Assembly: GCA_030600975.1 (NCBI GenBank)
Contig: JAUVUL010000021.1
Span: forward strand, 1-10,304
Length of the DNA stretch: 10,304 nt
Direction: 5' to 3'
Source of the DNA: Candidatus Aegiribacteria sp.
Lineage (GTDB): Bacteria; Fermentibacterota; Fermentibacteria; Fermentibacterales; JCC-6
Numbering within the stretch: position 1 is the stretch's first letter; each line of letters opens with the position of its first letter. The position numbers and the translations under genes are program-made. Positions 1 through 7,632 of the stretch are shown here, in pieces. The notes beneath the pieces are model-generated. The model made no database searches. It was not told the origin of the DNA and worked only from the letters and a program-made list of their open reading frames with translations.

Positions 1-24
1 CAGTGAAGACTATCCTTTGGCTGA

Positions 25-2703
25 TTACCATGATATCCCCGCAGACAGTATGAAATGCCTGGCTGGAGACCAGGCCCTCGCGTTACCCGCCGCACCACCC
101 GGATCACCGGTTGTGTGGAAGAGTGAAGTATCGTAAATGTGAACTATGTTTTCTCTATTGAAGAGGTTGAATACTCCCAGCACAAGATTCAGCTCGGTTG
201 AGCCTATGCAGAACATTCTGGAAAGGACAATATCAGTCTGCATGGAAAAGGGGTACCTCTCTGTATTGGTTTCGATAAGCTCTTCCTCTACAGGTGGGAG
301 TGTATACGGCATCCCGCTGCCGTAATTCCAGGAAATACCAAGTCTGGTGTTTTCCAGGAGATGGATTCCCGCCACTTCCGGTCCCTCCGATTCAAAAGAT
401 CTGATCTCAATGGATGCAGATGCCGTATGTGTTTGATCCCAGTCAAGGTAGTTATCTTCGTTGGAAATGTACAAAACTCCCATCTGAGCATAATTGTACC
501 TCTCCAGCATGGATGAGTATTTGCCCTTGGCAATGGAAAGAGAATAAGAAATCTGTCCTGAAATATTACTTCCCGCTCTCCTGTTAAGGGTGGCTTCAAT
601 GCCTCTTACCATTCCATGGCTGTCATCGTTGGAAAAAACGTAGTAAGTGCCCTCACTGTGGTCTTTGGTGTTTACCAGACCTGTGATATCCTTGTAATAG
701 GCGGCCAGTGAAAGTTCAGTGAACCTGTCGATAAAATGTCTTATCCCCACTTCAAAGATCTGCGTCATCTCAGGATCAAGGTCCGGATTGCCTGCTACTA
801 TCCTGTCCTCGGCAAGGTTGTAGGATGTCTCAAGGAAAAGACAGTTCATGGAAGGCATCTGGAAATGGTGTCCGTATGTTGTGAAGAAAACGGAAGTCTC
901 GCTGAAGGGAACGGAAAAACCCGCTCTTGGACTGATATGCCATTTTGCCTTAATCCGGACGTTATCACCGGTTTCGGGAATGAATACCGAGGTATTGGTA
1001 TTGAACATATCAGCCCTGAGTCCGATTGTGGTTATGACTCCTCCTCCAAACCTGTAACTTCCCTGGAGGTAGCAGGATCCCGAATGAGGGTAAGCGTTCC
1101 ACTTAGAAATGAATATATCGCCATAGTTCTCGGCGTAGACATTGTACTGGTAAAGGTCGTAGTAATCGCCTGAAATCCCCGCCTTTATGCGTGTCCTGGT
1201 ATTGGGGTTCGAGTCAAAACCAATCATTATGCTGCTCACTTTTGCCTTGGAATCGAACCATACATTAGGGTGTGTACCCGTGTGATAGAAACCGAGGGAA
1301 TCAGTAATCCTCTCTTCAGGATGATACTGTGTGAACCAGTAGATGGGGTATGTGTTCTCTCCGATGTAACCACCCCCCTGTGTCCGTATGCGGTTCCATT
1401 CCTGGAACTTCATAATACCCACTGTGAGCTTGAGGCAGGTTTCGCTCCCAAGCAGTTGTGTGGCATTGAAGGTGATACCGGTTGTTTCGCTGAAGAGGAT
1501 TGGAAGTGCGTGATCCTGGCTTCTTCCGAGGTATGTGATGTCATCGATATAGGCCGGGAGATGGAACCTGGACCAGGCCCATTCATTCCATCCCATTTCT
1601 CTGTAGGAACCCAGGACGGTGCAAGTGAAGCTGGTTCTGTTAAGCGGTCTGTAGGTTAGCTTGGCAACACCCGACATATCGGTCTGCCAGTTGTTCTCCC
1701 ATCTATCGCGGGTGTCCAGGGTGTCCCTGCCGCTTAAAGAGATCTGTCCGGACGCGCTGAATCTCATCTGCCCCGGGATGCTAATTCCAATTGAAGGAAG
1801 AAGTGTTTCCGTGATGGGCTCAGGACCAGAAACCGACCCCTCAATACCATTCAGGTTACTTCTGCATTGCTCCACATCCGTTTCTTCCATGAAAAGCTGC
1901 TCTCCGGATTGAAAGGAAGCGGTTGTGATGTCTCCGTGCCGGAGTATCATCGAACCGTGGTAGGAATCTCCACCCTCCTTTCCGATGAGGTTAACAACTC
2001 CCGACATGGAATTTCCGTATTCAACACCAAGCCCACCTGTCATCAGCATTGCGTTTGATATAGCGCCAAGGGGTAGTTCCAGGTTGAACTTGTTACTTAT
2101 TGGAGAGCGGATTGAGACGCCGTCAAAGAGGTAATCAACCTCTCCGCTACGGCCGCCCCGAACGTGAATCTCACCACGGCTGGTCACCACACCCGGCTGG
2201 GAGGAAACCACATCAACAATAGTCCTTGAGGTCAGCGTTCTTATTTCGGTGAAGTCCATCAGGTGCAGGGTGGCGGGAATGTCCTGAAGGATATGGCTTC
2301 TTGTCTCCTGAACAGTGATAACAGTTGAACCCGTGGGATCTTCAAACAGCTCGAAATCAACTCTGCTCAGTTGATCGGCAACCACGAGGACACCTTCCAT
2401 CCTGGAGGAGGATCTGCCTACCATACTGGCGGTTATAGAGTAGCTGCCCGGAGTAACCCCTGCAATGACGTATTCTCCCCTGGCATCCGTCATGGTGCCC
2501 AGGTAGGTTTCCTCTATCATTACAGTGGCTCCGATAAGCGGCTTTCCGTCCATATCCGAGACGAAACCACCCACGATTCCAGTTGTATCTGCGTAAGCGT
2601 AAAAGGTAAGCAATAACAGGGGAAGGAGTATCAGGACGGATGCTTTACCCATGAAGCTGGTCTGTGGACCGGGTAATGTAGAAGCTGCCACTATCTGTTT
2701 CAT
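25..2703 (-). CDS. TonB-dependent outer-membrane receptor with CarboxypepD_reg-like N-terminal domain
   Basis: This 892-residue protein is probably an outer-membrane beta-barrel that takes up or binds a ligand using TonB/ExbBD energy. A hydrophobic signal segment (about residues 21-37) ends in AYA-D, predicting signal peptidase I cleavage after Ala38. Residues about 41-125 form a carboxypeptidase-regulatory-like beta-sandwich (DGKPLIGATV, then TDARGEYVIAGVTPGSY). Residues about 138-245 are the plug, with IHVRGGRSGEVDYLFDGV at 179-196 and EYGNSMSGVVN at 228-238. The rest is barrel-like, with alternating aromatic strands, ending in the C-terminal Trp typical of outer-membrane barrels. GAGGAAGG lies 5 nt before the ATG, so this start is preferred over Met18, which has no Shine-Dalgarno, although it gives a long n-region. 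The domain order resembles SusC-type receptors, but no SusD gene is next to it. The substrate cannot be read from the sequence. The family call is secure. Confidence 0.93.
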   Translation of the reverse strand: MKQIVAASTLPGPQTSFMGKASVLILLPLLLLTFYAYADTTGIVGGFVSDMDGKPLIGATVMIEETYLGTMTDARGEYVIAGVTPGSYSITASMVGRSSSRMEGVLVVADQLSRVDFELFEDPTGSTVITVQETRSHILQDIPATLHLMDFTEIRTLTSRTIVDVVSSQPGVVTSRGEIHVRGGRSGEVDYLFDGVSIRSPISNKFNLELPLGAISNAMLMTGGLGVEYGNSMSGVVNLIGKEGGDSYHGSMILRHGDITTASFQSGEQLFMEETDVEQCRSNLNGIEGSVSGPEPITETLLPSIGISIPGQMRFSASGQISLSGRDTLDTRDRWENNWQTDMSGVAKLTYRPLNRTSFTCTVLGSYREMGWNEWAWSRFHLPAYIDDITYLGRSQDHALPILFSETTGITFNATQLLGSETCLKLTVGIMKFQEWNRIRTQGGGYIGENTYPIYWFTQYHPEERITDSLGFYHTGTHPNVWFDSKAKVSSIMIGFDSNPNTRTRIKAGISGDYYDLYQYNVYAENYGDIFISKWNAYPHSGSCYLQGSYRFGGGVITTIGLRADMFNTNTSVFIPETGDNVRIKAKWHISPRAGFSVPFSETSVFFTTYGHHFQMPSMNCLFLETSYNLAEDRIVAGNPDLDPEMTQIFEVGIRHFIDRFTELSLAAYYKDITGLVNTKDHSEGTYYVFSNDDSHGMVRGIEATLNRRAGSNISGQISYSLSIAKGKYSSMLERYNYAQMGVLYISNEDNYLDWDQTHTASASIEIRSFESEGPEVAGIHLLENTRLGISWNYGSGMPYTLPPVEEELIETNTERYPFSMQTDIVLSRMFCIGSTELNLVLGVFNLFNRENIVHIYDTSLFHTTGDPGGAAGNARAWSPARHFILSAGISW

Positions 2704-2774
2704 CTAAACCTTCCTCTTTAATGCAACGAAAATACAGTTTCAACTCCTGCATTCAGGTTGCTTCCTATCCGATG

Positions 2775-2799
2775 TGATGCCGGCTGGTTTGCCGCATCA
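2775..2799 (-). other. Strong hairpin between the beta-helix lipoprotein and the receptor gene
   Basis: The minus-strand RNA can form a 9-bp stem with one bulged base: TGATGC-GGC pairs with GCC-G-GCATCA around a 6-nt loop. It starts 38 nt after the lipoprotein stop and ends about 70 nt before the receptor ATG. No U-run follows, so it is not a classic intrinsic terminator. It may stabilise the upstream message, mark a processing point, or act in the receptor leader. Confidence 0.4.
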
Positions 2800-2837
2800 G
2801 AAGACGTTCTTTATTCATCGCAACAGGATATGTCCAA

Positions 2838-4169
2838 CTATTGCTGATATTCGAAGCAGCCAATATCATAGTCGCTTCCTGACGGCCTGGGAAGGCCGTC
2901 CATGTCCGTAACGGGAGCCTGGAGCTGGTTTCCCTGGTCTACTGCGGGAGATGTTGAAGTTATATGGTAATCATTATTTCCAGGATTGGTGAACTCGGGA
3001 TCTCCCTCCACATGATAATCACCATAGTAGTCACTTGCTCCGTCTATAAGATTATGATCAGCCTGGAATCCAGTGCCGTACGCCTCCGCGTTGAACTGGC
3101 CGGTAGTGTTACCTGAAAGAATGTTGTTCCGTACAATAATGTTATCCGCCTCGGAGTTCTCAACGCTTACGCCGCAACCCCATGAAGCCACTCCATTGCC
3201 CACAAACGTATTATTGATAATCGTGATGCCGTCAATCGGATGGGTTACACCCGGTTCTCCCCACGCGCCTACCGTAAGCCCGTTACCGGTATTACCGTAG
3301 GCAAGATTATTGTAGAATTGGATGTTGGAAAGAACTCCGGATGATTCGGCAGCTGCCGAGAATCCGTCTCCATCGCAGTTATAAACAAGATTGTTGCAAA
3401 TACTGATGGTGTTGGTGCTTTTGTTCCAGCTGTCAACGTAGATTCCCAGTCTGTCCAGGCCCCAGACATGATTGCTACTGATCACACCGTTACAGGAGCC
3501 GTCCTTCGCGTCAATACCTTCGCCACCTATAACTCCCCCGGCTCCGTCGTGCACTGAAGAGTAAGTTACACTGAAATTGTTCGATCCAGCGATGGTTATG
3601 CACTCCTGCTCACCGCCGTTGCAGGCCTTCCCGACATCACACGAATCGATGCTTACATAATCGCTGTTCCATACACCTATACCGGAGGAAACTGTATTCC
3701 AGGTTGTACAGGCGAGAATGCTGATCTCGCTGGAACCATCAACAAGAATGCCCGCTGCGTTGTCTCCTCCGGATGCGTTCATTACGGTAAGACCATCAAC
3801 TGTAACATTCTTACTTCCTGTGATATCAAGCAACCCGCCCCAGTCCTGTGGAAGGGTTATACCGGAACCACTAATAATAACACTTCCATCACCATGGTTC
3901 GTTAAGAGAATTCCCCGGGAACTTCCACTACCGTCCAGAGAAACCTCAACCCTTTCCGTGAAGGTACCTGCCATTATGTGCAGAGTCATACCGGCCTGCA
4001 TCTGGTTCACTCCGTACTGAATGGTTCTCCAGGGAGCACTCAGCGAACCGTCGTTTGAATCATCGCCCAGGGTGGATACATAGAAGGTCTGCGCCGCAGA
4101 ACCGGATTCCTCCGGATTTGAACATCCAATTGTAATTAATACAACTGCCAACATGATTGCATATTTCAT
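2838..4169 (-). CDS. Beta-helix lipoprotein with C-terminal choice-of-anchor Q-like segment
   Basis: From the chosen ATG this is a 443-residue lipoprotein. The N-terminus is a short lipoprotein signal (MKYAIMLAVVLITIGC) with Cys16 as the likely lipidated residue. Ser follows the Cys, which by the Lol rule suggests the outer membrane. Residues about 30-75 (FYVSTLGDDSNDGS, then PWRTIQYGV) match the opening of DUF1565/parallel beta-helix proteins. A right-handed beta-helix follows, with Asn-Asn pairs recurring every 28-32 residues near 259, 287, 319 and 348. The C-terminal part (GDPEFTNPGNNDYHI, SPAVDQGN, DMDGLPRPSGSDYDIGCFEY) matches the segment annotated as choice-of-anchor Q. Related folds include polysaccharide lyases and epimerases, but no catalytic set can be proven here, so an enzymatic role is only possible. 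The next gene downstream is the TonB-dependent receptor, 134 nt away, suggesting joint work at the cell surface. Confidence 0.9.
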   Translation of the reverse strand: MKYAIMLAVVLITIGCSNPEESGSAAQTFYVSTLGDDSNDGSLSAPWRTIQYGVNQMQAGMTLHIMAGTFTERVEVSLDGSGSSRGILLTNHGDGSVIISGSGITLPQDWGGLLDITGSKNVTVDGLTVMNASGGDNAAGILVDGSSEISILACTTWNTVSSGIGVWNSDYVSIDSCDVGKACNGGEQECITIAGSNNFSVTYSSVHDGAGGVIGGEGIDAKDGSCNGVISSNHVWGLDRLGIYVDSWNKSTNTISICNNLVYNCDGDGFSAAAESSGVLSNIQFYNNLAYGNTGNGLTVGAWGEPGVTHPIDGITIINNTFVGNGVASWGCGVSVENSEADNIIVRNNILSGNTTGQFNAEAYGTGFQADHNLIDGASDYYGDYHVEGDPEFTNPGNNDYHITSTSPAVDQGNQLQAPVTDMDGLPRPSGSDYDIGCFEYQQ

Positions 4170-4176
4170 AAAATAA

Positions 4177-4181
4177 CCCCT
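4177..4181 (-). promoter_or_regulatory. Shine-Dalgarno deciding the beta-helix lipoprotein start
   Basis: On the minus strand AGGGG lies 7 nt before the ATG at 4169. An in-frame ATG at 4190 has no purine-rich site before it and would add seven residues (MKDRGYF) ahead of the lipoprotein signal. The internal start gives a normal short lipoprotein n-region. Confidence 0.65.
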
Positions 4182-4228
4182 ATCCTTCATGTTTATCGAA
4201 AAAAGTATCAGCCCACCGGGTTAATTCC

Positions 4229-6226
4229 CTATTCACTATCCAGCGCCTCGCGCACTCTGGCTACAATTTCCTGGTTCGTGAATGGCTTCTGGATGAAGTG
4301 TACACCCTCGTCCAGCACTCCGTGGTGGGCAATAACATTGGCAGTGTAACCGGACATGAACAGACGCTTTATGCTCGGATAGATAGACAGAAGATTCCTT
4401 ACCAGATCACGTCCGTTCATCTCGGGCATCACAACGTCGGTTATGATCAGATGGATATCACCGGAGTGTTCCCTGGCCAGACGGATAGCCTCGCCCGGAG
4501 TAGAGGCGGCTATCACGATGTACCCCTTGTGTTCGAGCATCAAGGTGATCAATTTCAGGATCGATGTTTCGTCCTCCACCAGAAGGATGGTTTCGCACCC
4601 GAATCGGAGCAGTTCTGTCGAACTTGCCTTCAGTGTCTCGTCACCCCTGGCTGTGTGCCGTGGAAGGTAGATTCTGAAAGTCGTCCCCTGGCCCGGTTCG
4701 CTGTATACGTTTATGAAGCCACCGTTCTGTTTGACTATGCCATAGACCGTAGCAAGCCCCAGACCGGTTCCCTTGCCAGGATCCTTGGTGGTGAAGAACG
4801 GCTCAAAAAGAACATTCATGGTTTCTTTGTCCATGCCGCAGCCATCGTCGCTCATGATCAGAAGTATGTATTCACCAGGGGCTAACTCTGGATAATTATA
4901 GCAGTAAGCTTCGTCCAGAGTAGCATTTTCTGTTTCGATGGTGACCCTGCCCACACCATCGATGGCATCTCGTGCGTTGACGCAAAGGTTGGCCATGATC
5001 TGATCGATCTGTGACGGGTCGACCTTGATCGGCCACACCTCCGCCCCCGGCATCCAGACGAGATCAATATTCTCGCCGATGAGCCGCCTCAGCATCTTGA
5101 GCATCCCTTCCACGGTCTCATTCAGATCGAGAACTCTGGGGGCGATGGTCTGCTTACGGGCGAAGGCCAGTAGTTGCCTGATCAGGTCGGCGGAGCGCTC
5201 TGTGGCCGAGTGGATTTCTGTTAAATGGGTGTAGAGCGGTTGATCCGGGTCCACCTTCTCCATGGCCATCTCAGTATTGCCGAGAATTACGCTCAGCATG
5301 TTATTGAAATCGTGTGCCACACCCCCTGCAAGACGACCGACGGATTCCATCTTCTGAGCCTGGCGCAATTGAGACTCCAGTTTAATTTGTTCGGTGATGT
5401 CGGAAGCTACGCCTGCAATGGCAACTGCGTTTCCTTTTTCGTCCCTGATTAAAGTAGTTGTCATTTGAGTTGGGAATACCGTACCGTCCTGGCGAATATG
5501 ACCGACCTCACCCGAATAGTATCCGTTTTCCATGACTTTTTTATGGAAAGGTTCAACATCATTCTTCAGTTGCTTCTCGTTGTGGAAGATACTCAGGTTA
5601 TGACCGAGGAGTTCCCCCGCCTTTTCGTAACCGTGCATACTTACCCATGAATCATTTACGAAAAGCAAATTTCCTTCGAGGTCGGCGATTGCCATTCCGT
5701 CGGCGGATTGCTCCACAACAGTAGATAAAAAACTGATTCGTTCATCGGCTTTCCTGCGTTTGGTGATGTCACGTCCAACAACAATTCTGCCACAAACCTT
5801 TCCCTGATTATCAAGAAGAGAAGAACTATTCAACTCAACGGGTATTGTTCCTCCGTCTTTATGCAGAACTTCAATTTCGTAAAGAGGTATATCTTCTCCA
5901 GAGAGGCCTCTATTAAAACGATCAACAGTTGAATCAATATAATCGGGAGCGATCATCTCTGTGAAAGAACGCCCTATGAAATGTTTCCAGGGAAAACCTG
6001 TTACTATTTCGATTGCAGAACTGATATAGGTGAATTTTCTTTTAGTATCCAACGTAAAAATTATGTCAGTTGATATTTCAGTGAGAGAGCGATATTTATT
6101 TTCGCTTTCTTGAAGAGCCTCTTCTGCCCTCATACTTGCGCTAATGGCCTCGTCCAGCTCGGAAGATAGTTTCTCGAACTCAGCCTTGCTGCGGTGTACT
6201 CCTGATTTGTCTTTCCTGTCGGGCAT
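4229..6226 (-). CDS. Cytoplasmic hybrid histidine kinase, PAS-PAS-HisKA-HATPase-REC
   Basis: This 665-residue hybrid kinase should autophosphorylate and pass phosphate to its own receiver. A short coiled-coil-like region (about 12-45) precedes PAS1 (about 41-158, ending GRDITKRR) and PAS2 (about 160-282, ending SDITEQ). The HisKA helix carries His305 in GGVAHDFNN. The ATPase domain has Asn417 (NLCVNARDA), a G1 box DDGCGM at 460-465, FEPFFTT at 474-480 and GKGTGLGL at 484-491. The receiver (about 546-662) has Asp552, phosphoacceptor Asp597 (ITDVVMPEMNG), Ser625 and Lys647, all as expected. The G1 box has Asp where DTG is usual, but DxGxG is kept. There is no membrane segment, so sensing is probably cytoplasmic. 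GGAGG lies 4 nt before the ATG. The gene follows the methyltransferase by 82 nt and precedes the lipoprotein by 59 nt. Signal and output partner are unknown. Confidence 0.95.
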   Translation of the reverse strand: MPDRKDKSGVHRSKAEFEKLSSELDEAISASMRAEEALQESENKYRSLTEISTDIIFTLDTKRKFTYISSAIEIVTGFPWKHFIGRSFTEMIAPDYIDSTVDRFNRGLSGEDIPLYEIEVLHKDGGTIPVELNSSSLLDNQGKVCGRIVVGRDITKRRKADERISFLSTVVEQSADGMAIADLEGNLLFVNDSWVSMHGYEKAGELLGHNLSIFHNEKQLKNDVEPFHKKVMENGYYSGEVGHIRQDGTVFPTQMTTTLIRDEKGNAVAIAGVASDITEQIKLESQLRQAQKMESVGRLAGGVAHDFNNMLSVILGNTEMAMEKVDPDQPLYTHLTEIHSATERSADLIRQLLAFARKQTIAPRVLDLNETVEGMLKMLRRLIGENIDLVWMPGAEVWPIKVDPSQIDQIMANLCVNARDAIDGVGRVTIETENATLDEAYCYNYPELAPGEYILLIMSDDGCGMDKETMNVLFEPFFTTKDPGKGTGLGLATVYGIVKQNGGFINVYSEPGQGTTFRIYLPRHTARGDETLKASSTELLRFGCETILLVEDETSILKLITLMLEHKGYIVIAASTPGEAIRLAREHSGDIHLIITDVVMPEMNGRDLVRNLLSIYPSIKRLFMSGYTANVIAHHGVLDEGVHFIQKPFTNQEIVARVREALDSE

Positions 6227-6308
6227 ATTTCCTCCATCAGTCTTCCCTCTGTGCTGTATACTGACAAGGTTACAGTACAGTAGTGTTCACCGGACTTCGA
6301 ATATCGCT

Positions 6309-7037
6309 CTATAAAAGCCCATAGACCGATATATGCTTTCCGCTGCCTGTTGAAAAGGGTCCTCGTTCCCAATCACCCCATCTATCAACCAGCTTCATGC
6401 CAGCGACTCTGGCCATCATGTCCAGCTCCGATGGCCACGTGTATCGGATAGTTACAGGATAAAGCCGGATACCGTTATCTGTAAGGATCATATGCTGGCT
6501 GGTTACATGCTGCTTAAGCGGATTATGTTGCGATACATCGATTTTAACCCTGTTCTCACCAACTTCCGTCGACCGGACACTCTGGCCTCGATCGAATCTC
6601 CCCAGGTCCGGAACGAAAGCTTCGATCAGAAAAGACCCTTTTCCGGTCAGGTGTTTCGCAACGTTCTGAATACATTCCAACTGTGTTTCCTGTGTAAGTA
6701 AGGAGAAAAAGGTGTTGAAGACAACAAAGATCAGATCGTACTTGCCTTCAACGGGGACTTCTGAGAAATCCCCTAATGTTATAGGGATGTCCTTTCCATC
6801 AGGTTTCGCACGGAGTTTCTCGATCATGGACGGAGATGCATCGATCCCGTGAATGTCGATACCCTTTTCCTTCAATGGTAATGCAATACGGCCAGTTCCG
6901 ATCCCCAGCTCCAGTACGCGCCCGCGATGTGCCAGGTCACTCAGCAAAGAGATCGAAGCTTCCTCAGGTGAACTGTACCAGTCGTCGTAAATGTCTGCAA
7001 TTTTCTCACCGTAAGTTTCAGGCTGGTATTTTCCCAT
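6309..7037 (-). CDS. Class I SAM-dependent methyltransferase
   Basis: This 242-residue protein has the Rossmann-like fold of class I methyltransferases (Methyltransf_25-like) and should transfer a methyl group from S-adenosylmethionine. Motif I is VLELGIGTGR at 41-50. The acidic residue binding the ribose is Asp66 in HGIDASPSM. The motif III region is GDF at 89-91, and the strand-4 motif is YDLIFVVFNTFF at 100-111. The N-terminal YGEKIADIYDDWY is typical of small-molecule methyltransferases, but nothing visible identifies the acceptor; the C-terminal substrate-binding half (about 140-230) carries no motif I recognise. The frame also opens at a GTG at 7043, but the Shine-Dalgarno spacing favours ATG at 7037. 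The gene sits between the cysteine-rich gene (94-nt gap) and the two-PAS kinase (82-nt gap), all in the same direction. The fold is sure; the substrate is unknown. Confidence 0.92.
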   Translation of the reverse strand: MGKYQPETYGEKIADIYDDWYSSPEEASISLLSDLAHRGRVLELGIGTGRIALPLKEKGIDIHGIDASPSMIEKLRAKPDGKDIPITLGDFSEVPVEGKYDLIFVVFNTFFSLLTQETQLECIQNVAKHLTGKGSFLIEAFVPDLGRFDRGQSVRSTEVGENRVKIDVSQHNPLKQHVTSQHMILTDNGIRLYPVTIRYTWPSELDMMARVAGMKLVDRWGDWERGPFSTGSGKHISVYGLL

Positions 7038-7045
7038 GAACACGA

Positions 7046-7051
7046 TCCTCC
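7046..7051 (-). promoter_or_regulatory. Shine-Dalgarno deciding the methyltransferase start
   Basis: GGAGGA on the minus strand ends 8 nt before the ATG at 7037, a normal spacing, but only 2 nt before the in-frame GTG at 7043, which is too close. The ATG is therefore the likelier start. Confidence 0.75.
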
Positions 7052-7056
7052 ATTTC

Positions 7057-7075
7057 GGCGGTGTCTGTGACCGCC
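7057..7075 (-). other. Hairpin in the leader before the methyltransferase
   Basis: The minus-strand transcript can form a perfect 6-bp stem, GGCGGT pairing with ACCGCC, around a 7-nt loop, ending just before the methyltransferase Shine-Dalgarno. No U-tract follows, so it is not a typical intrinsic terminator. It could affect RNA processing or ribosome access, or be incidental. Confidence 0.35.
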
Positions 7076-7131
7076 CTATGTAATCACCTGGTGCGTCTTA
7101 GACCTGAGAACATTCTTCGCCAGAATCCTGC

Positions 7132-7632
7132 TTATGTTTTCAAGTTCCTGCCGAGCATGAAAGCTACCCACTGTTCAAGTGATAAGGTTTTTCTTCCGGC
7201 AGGTTCAAATCCGACTGTTGCAAAAACATCATTACTGATCAGTTCCTCGTAAAGCTTGCCGGGATCATCAGCTCCGACTTTCATTAATCGTTTATGGAAT
7301 GCAAGCATTCTCCACTCTATCGAAAAATGGTTCCATTTAATCCCGCAGTTATTACAGATGTATGAACCTTCTAACCCGTAGGACTTTTCGCAGTCACCGA
7401 TTTGTTCAAAGCAAACCAGTTTCAGTGATGATTCTACAAGTTGATTCTGAATATTATCCTGCCATCCCGACCCCTGCTGTTTGCCTGCCCAATACACAAA
7501 CTGCTTGATATTGCATGGACACCCTTTGTCTGAGCAATACTGTTTGAGAACATACGCAACTTTACTTACTGTGTTTTCTATATTCCGATTGATTGCATCT
7601 CTATCCATAATAAGTGTAACCGCAAGGCTCAC
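7132..7632 (-). CDS. Cysteine-rich protein of unknown function, coupled to the upstream kinase
   Basis: I do not recognise the family. The 166-residue frame opens with GTG, and its first bases overlap the TGA of the three-PAS kinase (GTGA), an arrangement typical of translational coupling. Neither this GTG nor the in-frame ATG at residue 9 (7608) has a convincing Shine-Dalgarno, so coupling may matter for expression. There are seven cysteines: C33, C38 and C40 (CSDKGCPC), C74, C81, then C93 and C96 in YICNNCGIKWNHF with His102 nearby. The CxxC plus His looks like a metal-binding or zinc-ribbon-like site, but this is only a motif impression. There is no signal peptide or membrane segment, so it is probably cytoplasmic. 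A C-terminal region of about 50 residues (LYEELISNDVFATVGFEP, then TLSLEQWVAFMLGR) is helical in character. Placement suggests an accessory to the kinase, which is inference. Confidence 0.72.
   Translation of the reverse strand: MSLAVTLIMDRDAINRNIENTVSKVAYVLKQYCSDKGCPCNIKQFVYWAGKQQGSGWQDNIQNQLVESSLKLVCFEQIGDCEKSYGLEGSYICNNCGIKWNHFSIEWRMLAFHKRLMKVGADDPGKLYEELISNDVFATVGFEPAGRKTLSLEQWVAFMLGRNLKT

Noticed and set aside
736..2616. Several plus-strand open frames antisense to the receptor gene
   Set aside because: Their products look like antisense translations of barrel strands; none has a domain and the receptor frame is unambiguous.
2715..2743. TTGAAA - 17 nt - TAAAGA promoter-like pair before the receptor gene
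   Set aside because: The -10 element would overlap the Shine-Dalgarno and transcription would begin inside it, leaving no usable ribosome binding site.
4198..4221. Possible terminator after the two-PAS kinase (CCCGGTGGG followed by a T-run)
   Set aside because: The stem is only about 3 bp and the T-run starts several bases later, so it is too weak to call.
4298..4885. Long plus-strand open frame antisense to the two-PAS kinase, with a similar one at 7662-8417 antisense to the other kinase
   Set aside because: The two antisense frames resemble each other only because they mirror the paralogous kinase-receiver segments. They have no recognisable domains, and the sense strand is certain.
6227..6308. 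TATACA -10-like site with short repeats (ACTGT twice) before the two-PAS kinase
   Set aside because: No acceptable -35 at normal spacing; the short repeats are within chance expectation for an 82-nt gap.
6130..6372. Minus-strand 80-codon frame spanning the methyltransferase end and kinase start
   Set aside because: It overlaps both genes in another frame, has no recognisable domain, and the real genes explain the sequence.
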